Assembly (NCBI GenBank): GCA_958510825.1
Contig: OY294048.1
Coordinates: 12,293,589-12,357,588, forward strand
Direction of reading: 5' to 3'
DNA length: 64,000 bases
From: Brachypterus glaber
Taxonomy: Eukaryota; Arthropoda; Insecta; Coleoptera; Kateretidae
A program made the position numbers and the translations under genes. Below, piece by piece: positions 25,301 to 34,300 of this stretch (position 1 is the first letter of the stretch; every line of letters starts with the position of its first letter). Under the pieces are notes generated by a model. That model saw only the letters and a program-made list of their open reading frames with translations. It was not told the origin of the DNA and ran no database searches.

Positions 25301-28300
25301 CACAGTATGTATTGTACGCATAAATAAATAAATAAAATAAATAAATAAATAATTACAAGAAAAATCTTTAAAAAGGAAACTTAAGTATCAATCTACAACT
25401 GTTTTGTAAAAATTAAGAAATATAATACAGTTATAAATAGGGGTTTCACAGTAAACGATGTAGAAATATTTATTTGGCGAGTTAACATAATATTGTTCAT
25501 AATTTTATTTAAAAAACATAATTTAAGCCCAGGTCGGTAAAATTTTATTTTAATAGCATACTATAAATAAAAAAAACTTTTATTATAACTTCCACTTTTT
25601 AAAAACTATTTATAATTATTTGTAAGACGTAACATGACAGTTATTTTAATCTAAATGTTAAAAATTATCAAAAGCACAATGCGTAATAAAAATATCCGTA
25701 AAAGTCATTTTTAAACCACTAATCATAGCTTCCTTGATCCAATTTGTTACTCAGATAGATAATGCACCGAGTTTATATAATTGGGCAGGAGGTTATATCT
25801 GTTGACAATAATTCTACAATTATTGTAACTGTCAACAGATATAACCTCAAAATTCAAATCAAGTCACCTGTTCTTTACTGTAGGTGCCGCAGTTCTCCTT
25901 ATGATAGCAGTTAAATGTCATTATGTGATATATTTAACTTCAACGTTTTTTAAAACACTTAAGCAGATTATCAGAACAGCACGCTTCCAACTATTGCTGT
26001 TTTGAGGTATCTATTTATTTATCGTTTAAGGACTTTTGACGAAAGATGTTTTATACTTTATTGTACTGACTGTACATTATACAAGAAATTTAAATATATA
26101 AAAAAAATTAAATTACACAGGCCCACAAAAAAAAGTTGTCTGTGCTGGGGTAGCAAAAACATGAGCCCATGAAGTGCCTTTTTAATGAAAGATTCGTGCT
26201 CAGCATCCCAAAATACATAAAAAAAGGTGTGTCTCAACCCCAGCACAGTAATATACAGGGTGGCCCATAAGTCGCTATATCATTTAAAAATTCAATAACT
26301 TTTTTGTTAGTCATTTTTTTAATTTTTTTTACAATATAAAGTACAGGAAGTGGATTTTTTTTTAACTATGTATGAAAAATCATGTTTTTTATAATGACGT
26401 CAACTCCCTCTTTTCACGACATTTTCCATGACGGCTCTTAACATATCTGGCTTAAGCTATTGAATAGTCCTAGGCTTGTGGTCATACACCCGATCCTTCA
26501 GGTAGCCCCAAAGAAAAAAGTTTGGTACAGCAAATCGGGCGATCGTGAAGGACAATAAAAATCCGAATTTCGCGAGGTTATTCGCTCTTCGAAAATCTGC
26601 CTTAAAGGCTGCATTGTATCTGGCCATATGGGAAGTGCCTCATCTTGGTACCATCATGTCTTTGGCATGCCCTCAACTGCAGGGCGCACAAAATTTTCCA
26701 GCATTGCGCGATATCGGTCGCCGTTGCCATTTTCCTCGCAGAAGTAAGGCCCGATTACCAGTTGGAATGTTACACCGCACCAAACAGTGACCTTGAGGGG
26801 GTGCAATTCATGTTGATGAACGACCCTATCTGGCGCCATACATGTTAAGAGCCGTCATGGAAGATGTCGTGAGAAGAGTCCGTGCTTGCAAAGCAAAAAA
26901 TAGACGTCATTTAAAAGACATAAAAAATAAATAAAAAAGATTGACAAACAAAAAAGTTATTTAATTTTTAAATGGTAAGGTGCTCTATAAGTCATGAGTT
27001 ATGGGTCACCCTGTATGTTGCTTCTTTCGTATGGTTAGGTATGTTACTTTGTTATGTTATGTCGATTTTTACACTTTAGTGTTGTATAAAATAAAAAAAC
27101 AGCACTACTTTTATTGATCATATCAGATTTTACCCCGGATTCCCTTATACATTTAATACTACAAATTAATCAAATGTTGTGCGTGTTAAACCCCCTAAAA
27201 TAAATTATTACTTTCAATTTACTAAACCAATACCAAGTATACTCGTATAACATATCGTAACCCTGGGGTTCGGACGTATATTGCCCCAGATGATATTTCA
27301 ATTTTGTAAGTAATATAATCAATATTTATTACGCAAGGCAATATTTATTATTTTTTTTTACGAATGACTACACACGTGGTACGCGTTTCTTCCAGCCTGC
27401 CACTAACAACGCATGTTCAAATTTACCCTAAAACGAATTTTGAAGTTCTGTTTTTTGTTTTTTTTTTCTCAAAAACGGAAAGAGATAGATATTCAAAAAT
27501 TTTAAACGGATTCAGAATCCTTATAGAATGTACTTACTATAATAAGAATCGCCTTTTGGTTAGTTAAAAAATTGTTTAATGATGGTAAGAAAGTCTGCAG
27601 ATGAACTTTTAACAAATGCCACCTGCTGAGATTTAGCTACTAATCGTTCTATGATGCCCAGACCTTGAACTACGAGGATCCATGGTCAGTTTTTTTACCT
27701 TTTAGTTAACCTAAAAATGGCCGGTAATAGGTGTGCAAAACTGACCATATTCAACTTAATAGTTCATTTTATACCATTTTACCTTATTTATTATAAATTT
27801 TAATGAGAATTTAAATCCATTTCGAAGAAGAGTATCTTTAAGGCTTTTTGCAAATTATTTTCTCAACAAATATGCATATTAGTGTATTTCTTACTGTCGA
27901 TTAGTGACAAATTATTTATCAAACATTTATTATTATTATTGTTATTGAATTATAATTACCAAAAACCTTTGCAAATATGTTTTCTAAATTAAGAATTGAT
28001 ATCTATCAATTGTAGGCTATTAATGTGAACGGATTTAATTTTTTGACAAAAATTCATATAGCATAATGTAAAACATTATAAAATAAATAATTATTAAGTC
28101 GACTATGGTAATTTCTGAGGAATAAAGTCCACTAACTTCCGGAACCGAGTAGGGGAAAATACCCATGAATATGGCACTTTTTTTAAACGGCTGCCTAAAT
28201 TTTATTTCTAATCTTTTATACGTATTTTCTTTTGGTTATCATATCTGGAAATAAAAGAACACAGTCCAAATGTTTTATGCGATTTTAGTTAAATTTCCTA

Positions 28301-31300
28301 TAAAATTTCCTAAAAAACAATAAAAATCATACGAATTTTATAATTTAATCTTAATATTAATTTCTAATTTTACCCCCATTTTTAAAACCCTTCTATTCAC
28401 TTTACTTCCATATATATATATATAGGTATATTTGTCCTCAAATTTGCCAAATGCTTTTTCACCCACTTAGAATAGACTTAGAGAGGTGAAATTTGGTATA
28501 CATGCTTATCTGCTTATCTAACAAAATAATTTAATATAAAATTTACATTTATAATTTTACATAAAATCCCTGTTTCACTCCCGGGTTGCATCACACATTA
28601 ATAAATTATAACTAAAAACTTGAAAATATAACTATATAAAAAAACAAGTTTTTAAACTTAAAACCCTTCTATTGATTACGTATTATGTATAACTAAAAAA
28701 TAGAAAACAAGATATACCAATTTACAAAAACGAATTTTTTAAAAGAAGGGTTTTGGAAATGTTGGCAAAAATAAAGAAATCACAAATTCCAAAACCTTTC
28801 TTTTAAAAAATTCGTTTTTGTAAATTGGTATATCTTGTTTTCTACTTTTTAGTTATACATAATACGTAATCAATAGAAGGGTTTTAAGTTTAAAAACTTG
28901 TTTTTTATATAGTTTTATTTACTGTGTACTTTGTTTTAGAAATCATTTCTCTGTGTGTACCTTTCTGGAAGTTACTGCCTGAAATTGGCTGGAGTGGTTA
29001 GCTTATCCGTCTTTTAACCACTCTTGATTAAAAGTGCGGTTATCAAATTACAGTGATCGTTACCACTCTGCGGTTTTAGTAACTCGTTTTATTCGCGGAA
29101 ATTGAGATATCAAACATAAAATAAAATCTGCAACAACGTTCACTTAAATACTAAATTATGTACAGGGTGTATTTGAAATAGCGTAGGAAATTTTAACAGG
29201 TGATTCTACATGATAAAATATGACAAAAAGTTCCTATAAACATATGTCTAAAAATGCGTCATAAGGGAGATATGCCCCTTTGAAATTGGCTAAAAAAATC
29301 GGTTTTTATTTAATAACTCAGGAACCCTTTCAGATATATTAACGAGGTTTTGAACGTGAATTAATCCTAATAAGGCCCATCTTTGTATGTCATTTTCACC
29401 TACTTATTTAAACCAGGGGTGTGCGAAACGGGGGGCCTTATCAGTTTTTTATCCCAAACTTTTTTCTGTGTAACTTTTTTGCAATTTTATTTTTAAAATA
29501 TGATTCCTCAGGTCAAAATACATAAAAAAAGGTACTCTTATTGTAATACTGTAGGATTAACCGTTTTCGAGAAAAGTTCATTTGAAGGTGAAATTGAAAT
29601 TTCACCTTCAAATGAACTTTTCTCGAAAACGGTTAATCCTACAGTATTACAATAAGAGTACCGGTTCGAGGACGAAAAATTAAATATTAAAATGTCGAAA
29701 ACCAATATTTTAATGATGCAATGTTATTCTACATCAAAAACTAAGAAAAAAAGTTTCCATACATGTAGGTCAAAAAAACGCTTTTAAAGCTACCATAGCC
29801 CTTTAAAAATGGTGCATATTTAGGAGACCATAGCTCCATTAGGATTGATTTTTGGAAGTACCTGTATATGAGATTTTTTTTCTTAGTTTTTAATGTACAT
29901 TCGCCCTGCATCATTAAAATTTTGGTTTTCAACATTTTAGTATTTAATTTTTCGTCCTCGAACCGTGGAATTTCACCTTCAAATGAATTTTTCTCGAAAA
30001 CGGTTAATCCTACAGTATTACAACAAGAGTACCGTTTTTATGTATTTTGACTTGAGGCATCATATTTCAAAAATAAAATTGCAAAAAAGTTACACAGTAA
30101 AAAGTTTGGGACAAAAAACTGATAAGCCCACCCAATTTCGCACACCCCTGGTTTAAATAAGTACGTGAAAATGACATACAAAGATGGGCCTTATTAGGAT
30201 TAATTCACGTGCAAAACCTCGTTAATATATCTCAAAGGGTTCCTGAGTTATTAAATAAAAACCGATTTTTTTAGCCACTTTCAAAGGGGCGTAGCTCCCT
30301 TATGACGCATTTTTAGACATATGTTTATAGGAACTTTTTGTCATATTTTATGATGTAGAATACTCTGTTAAAATTTCCTACGCTATTTCAAATACACCGT
30401 GTATATTAATGTAATATTTTACTTTATTTTGCTTTATTTATAAAGTTTTATATTTATATTTAAGGACCGATCCCTACGGCCCTTGAATATTTGAAAAACA
30501 TGACTTTTTAACTTTAAAAATCTGAACTAAAACTCCCGAACGAATTGAGATATTGATCTCTATATGGCGCCATTTTACAAGAAAATGTTTATATTTTAAA
30601 AATATACTCGGTGTATTTGAAATAGGGTCCGAGGTGATTCTACATCGTAAAATATGAAAAAAAATAATTTGAAGGTGAAATTTCACGGTTCGAGGACGAA
30701 AAATTAAATACTAAAATGTTGAAAACGAAAATTTCATTGATGCAGGGGGAATTTACATCAAAAATTAAGAAAAAACTCATATGCAGGTACTCCAAAAAAT
30801 TAATCCTAAGGGAGCTATGGTCTCCTAAAAATGCACCATTTTTAAACGGCCATAGTAGCTTTAAAAGCGATTTTTCGACCTACATGTATAGAAACTTTTT
30901 TCTTAGTTTTTACTATAGAATAACCCTGCATTATTGAAATTTTGGTTTTTAACATTTTAATATTTAATTTTTCGTCCTCGAAAAGTGAAATTTTACCTAA
31001 AAATTATATTTTCTCGAAAACGGTTAATCCTACAGTATAACAACAGGAGTACCTTTTTTATGTATTTTGACCTGAGGAAACATATTCAAAAAATAAAATT
31101 ATGAAAAAGTTACACAGAAAAAAGTTTGGGACAAAAAACTGATGAGGCCCCCCGCTTCGCACCCCCCTGGTTAAAGTAAGTATATGAAAATAACATACGA
31201 AGATGGGCCTTATTAAGTTTAGTTCATGTGCAAAACCTCGTTGCTATATATCAAAGGGTTCCTAAATTATTAAATAAAAACCGAATTTTTCAGCCCCTTT

Positions 31301-34300
31301 CTGAGGCGTATTTAAGACGCATTTTTAGACATATGTTTATAGGAACTTTTTGTCATATTTTATTATAGAATCAAATTTCAGACTCTATTTCAAATACCCT
31401 ATATATCATGAGAAAATTTTTGATGGTCAAATTACCCACTTTTTGGCCTTTTTACCCCTTGTAATCAGAGAATTTGATATGATTTGTAGTTCAGTGTTAT
31501 TATTAGTCGTATCATACGACTCTTAGCCAATTTATTTTTTGTAAAATTAAAAATTAAATAAATAAAAAATGTGGAATTTTCTTATAGTTTCTTTTTTCTC
31601 AAAATTAATTTTTTGTTTTTTTTTTGTATAAACTATGTATAAACGTATTGTTTATGGGAGATTAGCTCAGCGGTCTAAGGCATCGATATAGCATTGACAC
31701 TGGCGCCGATTACCTTTTTCAGTTAATTAATAATTGAAATTTGGCGTACTCCCTAGATATATTGGTTCGAAAGTCAATTATAGCCGGTGGTTCCCTCTAC
31801 TACTAGCCCACACAAGTCCTGGACTTAGGGGATGTTTAATTAAGTAGAATAGTACGGGGTTAAAAACAAACATAAACATATATAATTAGCAGCAGAAATA
31901 ATTTGATTCTTTATTGATCGATCCATTTGAAATTCAGAATATAACTCCGTTAAATTTCAATATTGTGTGTGTTGATTTTCTTTAATACATTGATGCAGTT
32001 GCTACTATTTCTAGATATTTAGAATATATGACTTATTCATTTGAATATTGTTTAGAATTTCGGAATAAATGAATTTTATTTCCATAAATTTTAGTGCAAT
32101 CACAAAGTTTACGTTTGATATACCTAAGCCAAATACGGTTTGTTTCTAGTTAGAAACAAACATTTTTAGAAATACTTACTTCTCTGTCGTAAAATAAATA
32201 CTGCCGCCAACAAAACAATACTTTGATTTTCTTTGATCCATTTTTTTTTTTAAATAAAAAAAAATCAAAAAAAAATAAACCATATATAAGAAACCTATGT
32301 TCAAAATTGAAAATATTCAGCTCAAAGCGTTCTCTAGTCATCGTGGTCACAAATGAAGGGGTCTCAAAGGTTTTGGACTTTTGGTTCTTACGCATCTTTA
32401 CTGGGGCAGGACGACAAAACTGCGAAAATTTGCTTGGTTTGGTATACTGAAAATTAGCTGTATAGGTACTACTAAAATTTTGATTAATTAGCAAAGAACT
32501 TTTACCTCAAGAATGAACATGATGAAATCTACCGTATGCTTTGTTTGAAGCGTGAACCAACTAGTGGGGGGCTGGTGGGGAGTGACTATTGTTTACACTT
32601 TGTACGCGTAAAGAGAGAAAAAGAATGTGTAAACTCACAGTCTAATGTCGTAAACTTTGGCAAGCAATACATAACCTCAATTTTATTCATAAATAATAGG
32701 TACAGAATATGTTTTTATTAAAGTGATAATATATTACTTATTATATTACATTATCAAACATAATTATAGTGTCGTAGTATAGTAGTTTTTTAAAATTTTA
32801 ATGTAGGTATAAAGATTTATCATAATGATAAAGTGAAAATTACGCAACATCGCTCTGGTCATCAGAATGTCAAAACTAGCGATACTTATGTTTACACCAA
32901 AAGCAGTATCGCGTACGTTTATGTAAACAAACAAACAAAAAGATGACACCTTCATAATCATTGGTTTGAAATAACTTCTTCAGGTAAAAGTTCTTTGTTA
33001 ATTAGAGAACGCATTTCAAATAATACAACACCGTACCCCCGCGCTCCCCTAAAACTAAACCACCGCTCAGCAGATATTGTGGTGGGGTAAGAGGTCAAAA
33101 GGGGCATTTTCTTATTTTTCCTATTCCGAAAAAATATTTTTTTTTAATAAGGGTTTGAATGACTAAAACTGCAATATTTACAATTTTGGCGAAGGCGCCA
33201 ACATGTATTTCTACAAATGTGAGTGATTACGTGAAAAGGGACCTGCAGAATAGACTGCCCTCTATATTAATATCTAGAATCTTCAGTAAAGATATAAAAC
33301 TAAAATAAAATGAATTCTAGGTTTTTGGATTTTGGAATGCGTTGGATATTTCTAGGTAAATTAATCCAAACAGCATTTTTATCTCAAATATATTTTATAG
33401 TTTATCTATAGTATATCTATAAAACAAGCCGTGATGATATGAGCAGCTCATTTTCAAAACACAAAAAAAAGTCCAAAAAGTTAGGGAATGCCCTATTGAA
33501 AATGACGGGTCTGCGCGGGTATAAATGTTGCATAGACCGGACTTGAGCGGTCCGCTGAAGTCCGGTTTATGCACCATTTATACCCGCCCAGACCCGTCAT
33601 TTTCAGCAGGGTGGACTTATTTTGAAAATGAGCTTATTTAATTTAATTGTATTTTATTTTCAAAACGAATCAAGTCCAAAAAGTTAAGAAATTGACGTTG
33701 TATTTTGAAAATAAGCTCCTCATATGTAATGCTACGCATTCCATTATATTATATATTATATTAGGTATATTATAGATTATATTATATTATATATTATACT
33801 GTTTACAGTAAATGGTATATTGCATTTTTCCAAATACTTAAAAAATATATATTTTCAAAAAAAAATAAAAAAATACGATTTTTTTTAAATGAATCTTTTT
33901 TGAAAAACGAAAAATTTTTGAAAAAAAAATTTAAAATTTTTAATTTTTTTAATTTTCTATTTGCGAAAGACGAAAAATTAAAAAAAAAATAGAAAATGAT
34001 ATTTTTTTTAATTTTTTGAAAAAGTATAACACCCCATAACTTTTTTGTGTTTGGGGGGATTACTTCCGAAATTGGTAGAATTATAACAAATGTAATTTTT
34101 CCTGAAAAGGTTACTTTAATGAGAATTTTCTTTTAGCTTTTTTCGATTTTTTTTTAAGTTCAACCCCTCGTAACTTTTTTGTTTTTGGGGGGATTACCTT
34201 TAAAATTGGTAGAATTGATCCTTATAATAAAAGTAATTTCCCCTGAAAAAGTTACGTTAATCGGAATTATATTTTAGATTTTTTCGATTTTTAAATAACT

